11,450 nucleotides of DNA. Source: Bacillota bacterium (lineage in GTDB: Bacteria; Bacillota; Sulfobacillia; RBS10-35; JAJYVN01). The notes beneath the pieces are model-generated. The model saw only the letters and a program-made list of their open reading frames with translations. It did no database searches and was not told the origin of the DNA. The stretch covers positions 1 to 11,450 of the forward strand of contig JAKAUG010000148.1 of the NCBI GenBank assembly GCA_021827805.1, read 5' to 3'. The translations under genes and the position numbers were made by a program. This document shows positions 1 through 6,243 of this stretch, piece after piece (the first letter of the stretch is position 1; every line of letters starts with the position of its first letter).

Positions 1-1028
1 GCAACTTTTGCCCGCCCCGCGCCCAGAACCAACCGTATGGCCCAATCCCTCCCTCGCGCGTCCATAAGGAGCAGCGCCAAGGCGAGAAAGCCGAAGACGC
101 CGAGCCCGGCGCTGCCGACTCCCAAGATCATGGCGTCATGGACGGAACCGCTGATGCCGAGGACGTAGGAGCGGATGTCGGCGCTGAGGGAGGACGCAGG
201 AACAGACCCGAACAGGGGTGAAGTTTGTTCACACGCGGGGACGGCAGCCTGAATCTCACGCGCCACTATGTGCGGCCGCGCCTCGCCCGCCAGGAATACC
301 ACGAGACTGGCCCCTCCATAGAAAGACGGAAGGGAAGACCCGCGGGGTGTGCTGACCAAGACCGCATCGGCAGTCCCCCCCAGTACGCCTACGTTCGGGA
401 AATGCGCCCCCCTGTTTGCGTCAAAGTACAGGTCGCCCGCACGGAGAACGCCGACCACGTGCGCCGACCCGCCCGCCAACGGAAACTTGGCCCCCAGCGG
501 ATAGTGTGCCGTCACCGCTGCGCCGACAACCGCCACCACGGGTGCCTTGGGCATGAAGTCGGAGGCATTGAACCACCGTCCTGAGTTCAGGCGCGGTTGC
601 GCCGCCTGTATCACCCCCTGACTGACGCCCAGGACCCCAGGAGCGACGAACCCGACGACGCCAGCGCGATAGACACCGGGCAGGGCGTCCACAGCCTGGA
701 CATCCGCCTGCGTAAAGGCGGGTTTCCCCCAGTCGACCCCACAATGAAAACTGTGCAGGAAGTCCCTCATGGTCAGCGCATGTACTGCGGCGACGGTACT
801 ATACAGGTGGGCGCGGTAACCCTCCGCCGTGGACATGGCTGCGGCGGCGACCAAGACCTGTATCCAAATGATGACGTATCGCTTGCGGTATGTCTTCCAG
901 CCGTGCCGGCACGTCCACCAAAGGTCCCCGCCATCCGTGCTGACACGCCCCCCTCTCCGCAGTGTGACACCAGCAGTGGCGTAGAACCTCCTTGGCCAAC
1001 ACACAGGCGCCAAGCCACTTTCAGGCAT
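1..1028 (-). CDS. FtsX/MacB-type ABC transporter permease, 3' end outside the window
   Basis: The minus-strand frame is open from an ATG at 1028 to the left edge, giving 342 codons with no stop. There is an N-terminal transmembrane segment at about residues 51-66 after a basic stretch (WKTYRKRY). An extracytoplasmic domain of about 230 residues follows, with MacB-core-like strings VVAVVGAAVTAHYPLGAKF and SAHVVGVL. A second membrane segment lies at about 299-321, then RDWAIRLVLGAGRAKV, which matches the RRREIAIRRALGAxR cytoplasmic motif of FtsX-like permeases. Such proteins are the membrane half of ABC systems that export lipoproteins, peptides or drugs, or that act as mechanotransmitters. The remaining two membrane helices and any ATPase gene would lie to the left. 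The start is uncertain: the ATG at 1028 has only a weak SD (GGGAAG), and the N-terminus before residue 40 looks atypical. Fold assignment is fairly sure; the substrate is unknown. Confidence 0.72.
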   Translation of the reverse strand, partial: MPESGLAPVCWPRRFYATAGVTLRRGGRVSTDGGDLWWTCRHGWKTYRKRYVIIWIQVLVAAAAMSTAEGYRAHLYSTVAAVHALTMRDFLHSFHCGVDWGKPAFTQADVQAVDALPGVYRAGVVGFVAPGVLGVSQGVIQAAQPRLNSGRWFNASDFMPKAPVVAVVGAAVTAHYPLGAKFPLAGGSAHVVGVLRAGDLYFDANRGAHFPNVGVLGGTADAVLVSTPRGSSLPSFYGGASLVVFLAGEARPHIVAREIQAAVPACEQTSPLFGSVPASSLSADIRSYVLGISGSVHDAMILGVGSAGLGVFGFLALALLLMDARGRDWAIRLVLGAGRAKV

Positions 1029-1135
1029 CACTTCCCATCGGCATGGATGCGGCTGGGGCAGAGGACGGCAGCACAGACGCCGTCAGCACGGACATCGTCG
1101 CCAGCACGGAAAGAATTAGACTTCTCAATTCTCAT
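1021..1135 (-). CDS. possible short secreted-peptide ORF upstream of the permease
   Basis: A GGGAGGAG ribosome site (1144-1151) is followed 8 nt later by ATG at 1135. One frame over, from TTG at 1128, the sequence reads as a textbook signal peptide: RSLILSVLATMSVLTASVL, then PSSAPAAS with an AxA cleavage motif, and a tail of only about nine residues ending in a TGA at 1021-1023. That stop overlaps the permease start region (ATG at 1026-1028). As read, the ideal ATG is one base out of frame with the signal peptide. Either TTG at 1128 is used, 15 nt from the SD, or a one-base indel in the AA after ATGAGA separates them. No family is recognised. It could be a peptide pheromone, a decayed lipoprotein or chance. 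Confidence 0.3.
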
Positions 1136-1159
1136 CTCATCGGCTCCTCCCTTTCGAAC

Positions 1160-1660
1160 CCAATTCAGTACGCCATCGCATACTCCCTCCCGCCTTCGTT
1201 GCATCTCCTGCCAGAAACCGTCTTGGACGCCATGCCACGCCGAGAACCACCCGCAGTTCGTTCATGTGCGGCTACACGCCCTTCCGCGCTGTCCGCACGG
1301 GGCAGAGCCAGATCACCAGCCGGTGCTGCCCGAGTGGCAAGATCTGTGGCTTCAGTCAAGTCTTTGTTGCCATAGAATGTCACGCGCTGTGAGCCAGTCT
1401 GCGGGTGTGCTGGGAGAAGCGCGTACTGCGGAGCGGGACCATTGGGGCAAGCGACCTAGCTGCGTTGCGTGCCAGGGACTTCCCCCGCTGGCGTAAGCGA
1501 CGTGGCGAGCGCGACGGACCCGGGGCGGCCCTCGTGATGCTGCAGCGGCCACGATGGGGAAGGGCACTGTTCGCGGGGTCAGCGGAAGACCCACAGGGGG
1601 GACAAACAGGCCGCCGGGGACCTGGGACGGGGCGGTCGCGCGAAACCGGGCCGATCCTGG
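1160..1660. other. no convincing gene in this stretch
   Basis: Several reading frames are open on both strands because of the high GC content. None shows a recognisable domain, a good ribosome site with a sensible start, or a protein-like hydrophobic pattern. A minus-strand frame from an ATG near 1267 (MNELRVVLGVAWRPRRF) ends just before the short-peptide ORF. It could be a degraded upstream gene, but nothing identifies it. Confidence 0.4.
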
Positions 1661-1835
1661 CCACGGACGCGGGCCGTGCAGGCGCTCTCCGGTGCGGGTG
1701 GGAGTCCCCGCGTGCGCGGCGGTTGCCGCGTAGCCCGAGTCCGCCTGTTGCCTACAGCCCCGTGAGGGACAAATCCAAGGCCGAAAGGGGCAAGAGCCTG
1801 GTCGGGCGGACGTGTGGAAGACCGAGAGATCGGTT
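1660..1835 (+). ncRNA. possible fragment of a group II intron-like structured RNA
   Basis: The segment contains GCGGGTGGGAGTCCCCGC at about 1694-1711. Its core, GGGTGGGAGTCCC, differs by one base from the GGGTGAGAGTCCC loop region typical of domain I in bacterial group II introns. Further short GC stems and a CCGAAAGGGGCAAG element near 1781 follow, again a style common in these introns. No reverse transcriptase, maturase or domain V can be identified downstream, so at most this is a remnant. An unrelated structured RNA, or a coincidence of GC-rich stems, is possible. Confidence 0.22.
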
Positions 1836-1852
1836 TGTACACATTTCTCTAA

Positions 1853-2095
1853 CCAGGACTCGGCACCGCCGAAACCATCCCGCTGGCCGTCCGGCAGGGG
1901 CCGCTGCCAGGCGTACCCCGAACCTTCGGCCTCATCATGACCACCTTCGGGCTCGTGCAGGCCTTGGGGATGGCCGAAGCGGTTCATTACGCCACGTGCG
2001 CGCGACCCCGCGGCCTGCGCGAGCAGTGTCTCGCGTTGGCCGTCATGTCCAAGGCCAGCGCGCCCCAGGTCAGTTGGCGAGGATTCGGCGGCTGA
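1853..2095 (+). pseudogene. short protein-like remnant, unknown family
   Basis: After a TAA at 1850-1852, this plus-strand frame is open for 80 codons to a TGA at 2093-2095. It reads like a real protein interior rather than GC noise: GTAETIPLAVRQGPLPG, TFGLIMTTFGLVQALGMAEA, CARPRGLREQCLALAVMSK. The first ATG is at 1937, without a ribosome site. It runs convergently towards motA and occupies the place where motB might be expected. I do not recognise the family. It is most likely the tail of a gene whose 5' part was lost, or a chance open frame. Confidence 0.25.
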
Positions 2096-2123
2096 GCAAG
2101 ACCGTCCTGTCGCCGTGGTGGCT

Positions 2124-2927
2124 TCAGGCCACGCGGTGCTCGTCGGTCGCCTCCGTGGCCCCGGCGGTCGCGGCGGGGCGGGGACGCTCGTTCAGAAAGA
2201 TCATGAGCTTATCGCGCACGGCGCTGGGGTTGTCCCCGGCCTGGATCGAGAGGATCCCCTCCAGGGCCACCTCCTGGGCCAGCAACTGACGGCGGGCGTT
2301 CAGTTTGAGCTTGTTGCTGACGGGCAGCCAGAAGACGTTGGCCGAACTGATGCCGTAAAAGGTGGCCAAGAAGGCCGTGGCAATGGACGGCCCAAGCTTG
2401 GAGACGTTGGCCAGGTTGGCCAGGACGTGGATCAGCCCCATGACCGTGCCGATGATTCCCATGGTGGGCGCGAAACCCCCGGCGGTCTCGAAGATCGCGG
2501 CCTGGCGGGCCAGCTCCCGCTGCTTTAGGGCCATCTCCGTCTGGAGCACGGCGCGCAGCGACTCCGCGTCCGCCCCGTCCACCACGAGTTGCAGCCCATG
2601 GGCCAGGAACGGATCCTCCACGGAGGCGATGTCGTCCTCCAGGGAGAGCAACCCGTTGCGGCGGGCCTTCAGGGCCAGGTTGACCAACTGCTCGACGCGG
2701 GCACCCAGATCGCTGGCCTGGAAGCGGAACACGCCGGCCACAAGGCGAGGCACGGCCATCAGGTCGTCCATGCGGCTCGAGATGGCGGTCGCGCCGACGG
2801 TGCCACCCAGGATGAGCAGCGCCGCCGAGGGGTTGATCAGGCCCATGAGACTGCCGCCGTCCATGAGGTTGGCGCCCAGGATGGCCACCAGGGCCACCAC
2901 GAGCCCACCGACAACCCCCAGGTCCAT
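2124..2927 (-). CDS. motA: flagellar motor stator protein MotA
   Basis: This is the proton- or ion-channel subunit of the flagellar stator, which works in the inner membrane with MotB to convert ion flow to torque on FliG. The 267 residues fit the family. Membrane helices lie at about 4-20, 33-50, 151-171 and 183-202. The cytoplasmic loop carries R90 and E97 (ARRNGLLSLED), the charges that contact FliG in characterised MotA proteins. The two conserved channel prolines are visible at 154 (GGFAPTMGIIGTVMGLI) and 202 (FWLPVSNKLK). ATG at 2927 is chosen because a run of six G lies 8 nt upstream; a GTG at 2936 would abut it. A sigma-28-like promoter precedes it. No motB follows, although motB usually overlaps or abuts motA. 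MotA proteins belong to the MotA/TolQ/ExbB family, but the length and loop favour MotA. Confidence 0.93.
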   Translation of the reverse strand: MDLGVVGGLVVALVAILGANLMDGGSLMGLINPSAALLILGGTVGATAISSRMDDLMAVPRLVAGVFRFQASDLGARVEQLVNLALKARRNGLLSLEDDIASVEDPFLAHGLQLVVDGADAESLRAVLQTEMALKQRELARQAAIFETAGGFAPTMGIIGTVMGLIHVLANLANVSKLGPSIATAFLATFYGISSANVFWLPVSNKLKLNARRQLLAQEVALEGILSIQAGDNPSAVRDKLMIFLNERPRPAATAGATEATDEHRVA

Positions 2928-2949
2928 GCGCCACACCCCCCGCAGGGAT

Positions 2950-2969
2950 GTCCCGTGAGGGCACGGGAC
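2950..2969 (-). repeat. 8-bp hairpin in the motA leader
   Basis: GTCCCGTG (2950-2957) and CACGGGAC (2962-2969) form a perfect 8-bp stem with a 4-nt loop, about 23 nt before the motA ATG. A competing pairing exists between GGGACG (2965-2970) and CGTCCC (2978-2983), so two exclusive folds are possible. There is no T tract, so it is not a standard terminator. It could weaken read-through from thrB or stabilise the motA message. Confidence 0.45.
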
Positions 2970-2991
2970 GAGTCACGCGTCCCTGTATCGG

Positions 2992-3018
2992 TTATCGATG
3001 AACGGGCCGAGATCTTTA
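2992..3018 (-). promoter_or_regulatory. sigma-28 (FliA/SigD)-type promoter of motA
   Basis: On the minus strand TAAA (3018-3015) is followed after 15 nt by ATCGATAA (2999-2992). The flagellar sigma consensus is TAAA-N15-GCCGATAA, so all four -35 bases and six of eight -10 bases match at the exact spacing. The TAA stop codon of thrB forms part of the -35. Transcription would begin near 2984, leaving a leader of about 55 nt before motA. This lets motA follow the late flagellar regulon, separately from the threonine genes. Confidence 0.68.
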
Positions 3019-3948
3019 GGGCGGCGGACAGGGAGCAGCCGAAGCACCATCCGAGGCCAGCGCCAGGCGGAGGATCCGACCCCCGCCCTCCTGGACGAGG
3101 TAGTGTTCGAGCGCCGCGCGCACCCCGGGGCAGTCCTGCCCCGAGGGCACCAGGGCCAGCACGGAGGGCCCCGCCCCGCTCAGGAAGGCGCCCAGGGCGC
3201 CTCCCTCGAGCGCACCCGCCAGGGCCGCCTCCAGCCCAGGCAGCAGTCGCCCGCGGTATCTCTGATGCAGGCGGTCGCGCGTGGCTTCGGCCAGGAGTTC
3301 GAGACGCCCCGTGGCGACCGCCGCGACCAGCAGGGAGGCGCGTTGGACGTTGGCCACGGCATCGCCCAGCGGCACCAGGGCCGGCAGGACGCGGCGCGCC
3401 TCGTGGGTCGCCAGGGGTCGATCGGGGACGGCGACCAGCGCCTCCAGCGCGCGCGGGGGGTCCAAACGCACCGTGACCACGCGCACCGCTTGCTCCCCCT
3501 GAACCAGGCAGGAAACGCACAGGCCCCCGGCCAGCGCGGGCGCCACGTTGTCCGGATGCCCCTCGATCTGGGCGCCGAGGTCCAACAGCTCCTGGGCCCG
3601 CAAAGGGTTACCGAGCAGCGCGTTGGCGGCCACCAGGCCCACCGCCACCGCGGCGGCGCTGCTGCCCAGGCCGCGACCGACGGGCAGGCGCGCACCCAAG
3701 CGGAGCCGCAGGCCGAACCCTCCCGCGCCCGCGGCGCGGAGGGCCGCCTGCGCCGCACGCGCCACAAGGTTTTCCGCACCAGCGGGCACCTGGCTCGAGA
3801 CGTGGGCTGGGACGACCAGGTGCACACCGCTCGGGGCCAGGGCGGCCCGCAGTTCCTCGTCCCAGCCCAGGGCCATGCCGAGCGTGTCGAAACCCGGCCC
3901 CAGGTTGGCGGTGGTGGCCGGCGCGCGCGCCAACACCCATTGCTCCAT
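3016..3948 (-). CDS. thrB: homoserine kinase
   Basis: ThrB phosphorylates homoserine with ATP to O-phosphohomoserine, the substrate of threonine synthase, in the cytoplasm. The protein is a GHMP kinase of 310 residues from ATG 3948, close to the usual 300. Visible motifs are the N-terminal RAPATTANLGPGFDTLGMAL (8-27), the ATP loop PVGRGLGSSAAA (89-100), the EGHPDNVAPA active-site segment (130-139) and the C-terminal LSGAGPS (257-263). It follows thrC after about 125-225 nt, depending on the start. Start choice is ambiguous. ATG 3948 and GTG 3963 give family-like lengths with modest SD sites. GTG 4047 follows an excellent GGAGGT site and would add a 33-residue Arg-rich extension. The 3' end carries the -35 of the motA promoter. 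Confidence 0.93.
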   Translation of the reverse strand: MEQWVLARAPATTANLGPGFDTLGMALGWDEELRAALAPSGVHLVVPAHVSSQVPAGAENLVARAAQAALRAAGAGGFGLRLRLGARLPVGRGLGSSAAAVAVGLVAANALLGNPLRAQELLDLGAQIEGHPDNVAPALAGGLCVSCLVQGEQAVRVVTVRLDPPRALEALVAVPDRPLATHEARRVLPALVPLGDAVANVQRASLLVAAVATGRLELLAEATRDRLHQRYRGRLLPGLEAALAGALEGGALGAFLSGAGPSVLALVPSGQDCPGVRAALEHYLVQEGGGRILRLALASDGASAAPCPPP

Positions 3949-3959
3949 GTCCGGCACGC

Positions 3960-4049
3960 TCACCGCCCAGCAACTCCCAGCGCGCTCACCGGGCCGACGC
4001 CGGCTTCGCGCCTGCTTTCCGAGCCCTGCCGCCGCGGAACGCCGCACAT
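3960..4049 (-). CDS. possible leader ORF (29 codons) before thrB
   Basis: ATG at 4049 follows GGAGGTG with a 6-nt gap, the strongest ribosome site in this gap. It opens a 29-codon frame (MCGVPRRQGSESRREAGV...) ending in a TGA at 3960-3962. That stop overlaps the possible thrB GTG start at 3963 in a GTGA arrangement, as in translational coupling. The peptide is not rich in threonine or isoleucine, so it does not look like a classic attenuation leader. The same ribosome site could instead serve GTG 4047 in the thrB frame. Only one of these readings is likely to be real. Confidence 0.25.
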   Translation of the reverse strand: MCGVPRRQGSESRREAGVGPVSALGVAGR

Positions 4050-4174
4050 CCGCCCCACCTCCAGATCACATGCGGCATCGACCGCGTGCCGGGACCTGGT
4101 GCGGTCGTGCCGGAGCAAAGAGGCGCCCGGCCCGCGCGGGTACGCGTCCGTGGGATGGGGCTTCGGCGTCGGAC

Positions 4175-5257
4175 TCAGTCGCACAACGCGCGCGGCAGGG
4201 CGCCGAGGAGCGCCTCTGGCGTCGCCTCCGCCTCCAGCGGCGGATCCCCCTCGGCGACCGCGCGGTCCGGATCCTTGAGACCAGACCCCGTCAGGATGCA
4301 CACCACCTGCTCACCTTGACGGATCAACCCCTGGCGCTGGGCCGCCCAGAAACCGGCCAGCGAGGCGGCGGACGCCGGCTCGCAGAAGATGCCCTCCTCG
4401 CGGGCCAGGAAGCGATACGCCTCCAGGATGGCGGCGTCGGCCACGGCCAAAAAGCGCCCATCGGCCTCGGCCACCGCGGCCCGAGCCAGGTGGGCACTGG
4501 CCGGGCGACCGATGCGGATGGCCGAGGCCACCGTCTCCGGTCGGTCCACCCACTGTCCGGAGACCAGCGGGGCCGCGCCTGCGGCCTGCGCCCCCACGAG
4601 TCGCGGCACGCGGGTGGAGCGCCCTGCCTGCCGGTACTCGCAGAATCCCCGCCAGTACGCGCTGATGTTGCCCGCATTGCCGACGGGGATGCACAGCCAC
4701 TGCGGCGCATCGCCCAGTTGCTGCACCACCTCAAAGGCGCCGGTTTTCTGCCCTTCCAGGCGCAGGGGGTTCACCGAGTTCACCAGGGCGGCGTCGGGCC
4801 GGGCCGTGGCCAGCGCGCGCACGGCCGCCAGGGCCTGATCGAAGTTGCCCCGCACCAGCACCAGCCGGGCCCCGAAGGCCAGGGCTTGGGCCAGCTTGCC
4901 CTTGGCCACGGCGCCCTCGCCAGCAGGCACCGCCAACAGCGCCGGCAGGCCGGCTCGTGCCGCGTAGGCAGCCGCGGAGGCCGAGGTGTTGCCCGTCGAG
5001 GCGCAGACAAGAAAGCGCGCCCCGTCGGCCAGGGCCCCGCTCACCGCCACGGCCATGCCGCGGTCCTTGAAGGAGCCGGTCGGGTTCTGGCCCTCGATCT
5101 TGAAATACAGATCCGCCCCCCTGCCAGCGCGCAGCGCCGGAACCAGAGGAGTGTTCCCCTCGCGCAGACTGACCGCGGGGGCACCCGCGGGCAGGGACAG
5201 ATCTCCGCGAAACTCCTCGACCACCCCGCGCCAAGCCGCCACCGTGCCAGCCGGCAT
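4175..5257 (-). CDS. thrC: threonine synthase
   Basis: ThrC is the PLP enzyme that converts O-phosphohomoserine and water to threonine and phosphate, the last step of the pathway. The 360 residues match the short threonine synthase class. The PLP Schiff-base lysine is K64 in NPTGSFKDRGM, with SxxNTSAS-type substrate contacts in CASTGNTSASAAAYAARAG (85-103). The phosphate cup of PLP is GNAGN (193-197), and TGSGLKDP (323-330) is the usual C-terminal motif. ATG 5257 is chosen because GGAGGG lies 6 nt upstream; a GTG at 5263 would have no room for it. The start is 2 nt from the stop of the upstream gene, so the two are almost surely co-transcribed. thrB lies downstream; hom, the usual third member, is not in the window. 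Cystathionine-synthase-like or threonine dehydratase alternatives fit less well. Confidence 0.94.
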   Translation of the reverse strand: MPAGTVAAWRGVVEEFRGDLSLPAGAPAVSLREGNTPLVPALRAGRGADLYFKIEGQNPTGSFKDRGMAVAVSGALADGARFLVCASTGNTSASAAAYAARAGLPALLAVPAGEGAVAKGKLAQALAFGARLVLVRGNFDQALAAVRALATARPDAALVNSVNPLRLEGQKTGAFEVVQQLGDAPQWLCIPVGNAGNISAYWRGFCEYRQAGRSTRVPRLVGAQAAGAAPLVSGQWVDRPETVASAIRIGRPASAHLARAAVAEADGRFLAVADAAILEAYRFLAREEGIFCEPASAASLAGFWAAQRQGLIRQGEQVVCILTGSGLKDPDRAVAEGDPPLEAEATPEALLGALPRALCD

Positions 5258-5259
5258 GC

Positions 5260-5733
5260 TCACCCTCCGGCCTCCACGGCCAGGTTCTTCTGCTCCTTCA
5301 CCTGGCTCGGGTCGTAGAACACCATCTTCCCGAGGAAGACCTCCAACTGGGCACGCTCCTCCGGCTCCTGCAGGCGATCATCAAAGAACACCCTCCGGGG
5401 ATGGAAGGTGGTGATCAGGCGCCCGCCCCGGAAGAGGGCCGCGACGGGCCAGAGGCCGAAATGGAAGGAATCCACCGCCTTGCGCGCGGCCTGCCACGCC
5501 TGGAGGCGGGGCAGGATCTCTCTGGCATCGACCCGCGCGGCGCGCAGGCGATCCGGATGCTCCTGCGCGGCCGCCGCCAAGACGCGGGCCAGGCGCGCGT
5601 CATCAGGCTGGCCTCGATCCAGGAGAAGCAGTGTTGAGATCTCGGACCCTTCCCCTTGGGCCGCCGGATCAAGCAGGCGCTTGGCGATCTCCGCCTCGGT
5701 CAGGCGTTCCAACTCCGTTCCCTTCTTGGACAC
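5260..5733 (-). CDS. thioredoxin-fold protein lacking CXXC, operonic with thrC
   Basis: A protein of 157 residues. It reads as a thioredoxin-like fold: a strand STLLLLDRG near 33-41, a helix, a strand RLRAARVDA, then GLWPVAALFRGGRLITTF, where WPV is placed like the cis-proline strand and FRGGRLI like the following hairpin. The redox CXXC is absent, and there is no cysteine in the protein at all, so it cannot be a disulfide reductase. It may be a structural or chaperone-like member, comparable to the non-redox HyaE/HupG type, but this is inference. The start is GTG 5733, preceded by GAGGGGG with an 8-nt gap; GTG 5742 is also in frame. It ends 2 nt before thrC, so it is translated in the threonine block. 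Its link to threonine synthesis is unknown. Confidence 0.75.
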   Translation of the reverse strand: MSKKGTELERLTEAEIAKRLLDPAAQGEGSEISTLLLLDRGQPDDARLARVLAAAAQEHPDRLRAARVDAREILPRLQAWQAARKAVDSFHFGLWPVAALFRGGRLITTFHPRRVFFDDRLQEPEERAQLEVFLGKMVFYDPSQVKEQKNLAVEAGG

Positions 5734-5772
5734 GGATCCCACCCCCTCGGCCCGGGCCCGCGGCGCACCGGA

Positions 5773-6087
5773 CTACTGGCCGGAAGCCTTGGAACACGGC
5801 TCGGGCGACGCCGCCAGGGCCGTCCGGTCGTCCCTTCGCTCGACCCGTAGGGAGGCGCCGGACGGGAAGCGGGCCGCGACCAGAAGACGCCGTCCGTCCG
5901 TGGACCGGTGCGCCAACGGCGCAAACGTCCCGCCGACCAGCGTCAGCCGCTCCGCCCGCATCACCACCGTGCTGGCGGGACCACCTTCCCCGCCGACCTC
6001 CAGCACGCCATCCACCCAACGCACCCAGCGCGCCTCCACCGACAGCACCCCGTGAGGCCGCTCGGGTGATTCAGCCGCGGTTCTCAC
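5773..6087 (-). CDS. hypothetical protein, 104 aa, first gene of the threonine block
   Basis: The frame starts at GTG 6087 behind GAGAGGGG with a 9-nt gap and ends at TAG 5773, 39 nt before the thioredoxin-like gene. The sequence alternates polar and hydrophobic residues (VLSVEARWVRWVDGVLEVGG, STVVMRAERLTLVGG, RRLLVAARFPSGASLRVERR), suggesting a small, mostly beta protein. There is no signal peptide, membrane helix or cysteine cluster. I do not recognise the family. The reading frame is supported by its ribosome site, spacing and protein-like composition. The opposite strand also has open frames here, so some doubt remains. Confidence 0.55.
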   Translation of the reverse strand: MRTAAESPERPHGVLSVEARWVRWVDGVLEVGGEGGPASTVVMRAERLTLVGGTFAPLAHRSTDGRRLLVAARFPSGASLRVERRDDRTALAASPEPCSKASGQ

Positions 6088-6210
6088 CCCACCGCACCCC
6101 TCTCTGCGCTCGGGGGCGGTGCCTTCGACGAAATTCGACGGGATCCTGTCGGATGGCAGCCAGACCAGGCGTTAGTATACCTCGGCCGCGCCATCCCCGG
6201 GACCTCAGAG

Positions 6211-6219
6211 TGGTACGAT
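6211..6219 (+). promoter_or_regulatory. candidate extended -10 for the thioredoxin gene
   Basis: TGG followed by TACGAT at 6214-6219 fits an extended -10 (TGn-TATAAT with four of six bases). It would start transcription near 6226, just before the ribosome site at about 6229-6236. No good -35 is visible at 17 nt. A TATACT on the other strand (6179-6174) could drive the 104-aa gene and thr block, also without a -35. Confidence 0.28.
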
Positions 6220-6243
6220 GAGATCCGGAAGGAGGGTGCGCAC

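Noticed and set aside
597..1496. A 299-codon plus-strand frame at the left end
   Set aside because: It is antisense to the permease, whose frame shows membrane helices and the FtsX motif. The plus-strand translation is low-complexity in style.
1352..1987. A 211-codon minus-strand frame in the gene-poor segment
   Set aside because: There is no ribosome site or domain, and its composition is that of a GC shadow (Arg/Pro/Gly/His).
3548..5317. A 589-codon plus-strand open frame, and a neighbouring 426-codon frame at 2998-4278
   Set aside because: Both are antisense to thrC and thrB, which have clear catalytic motifs. Their translations are Arg/Pro/Gly-rich with no domains, typical of GC-driven open frames.
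6124..6140. Direct repeat TTCGACG-AAA-TTCGACG in the divergent region, as a possible operator
   Set aside because: Two short copies with a 3-nt gap are suggestive, but there is no further copy and no placement relative to a credible promoter, so it is not listed as a site.
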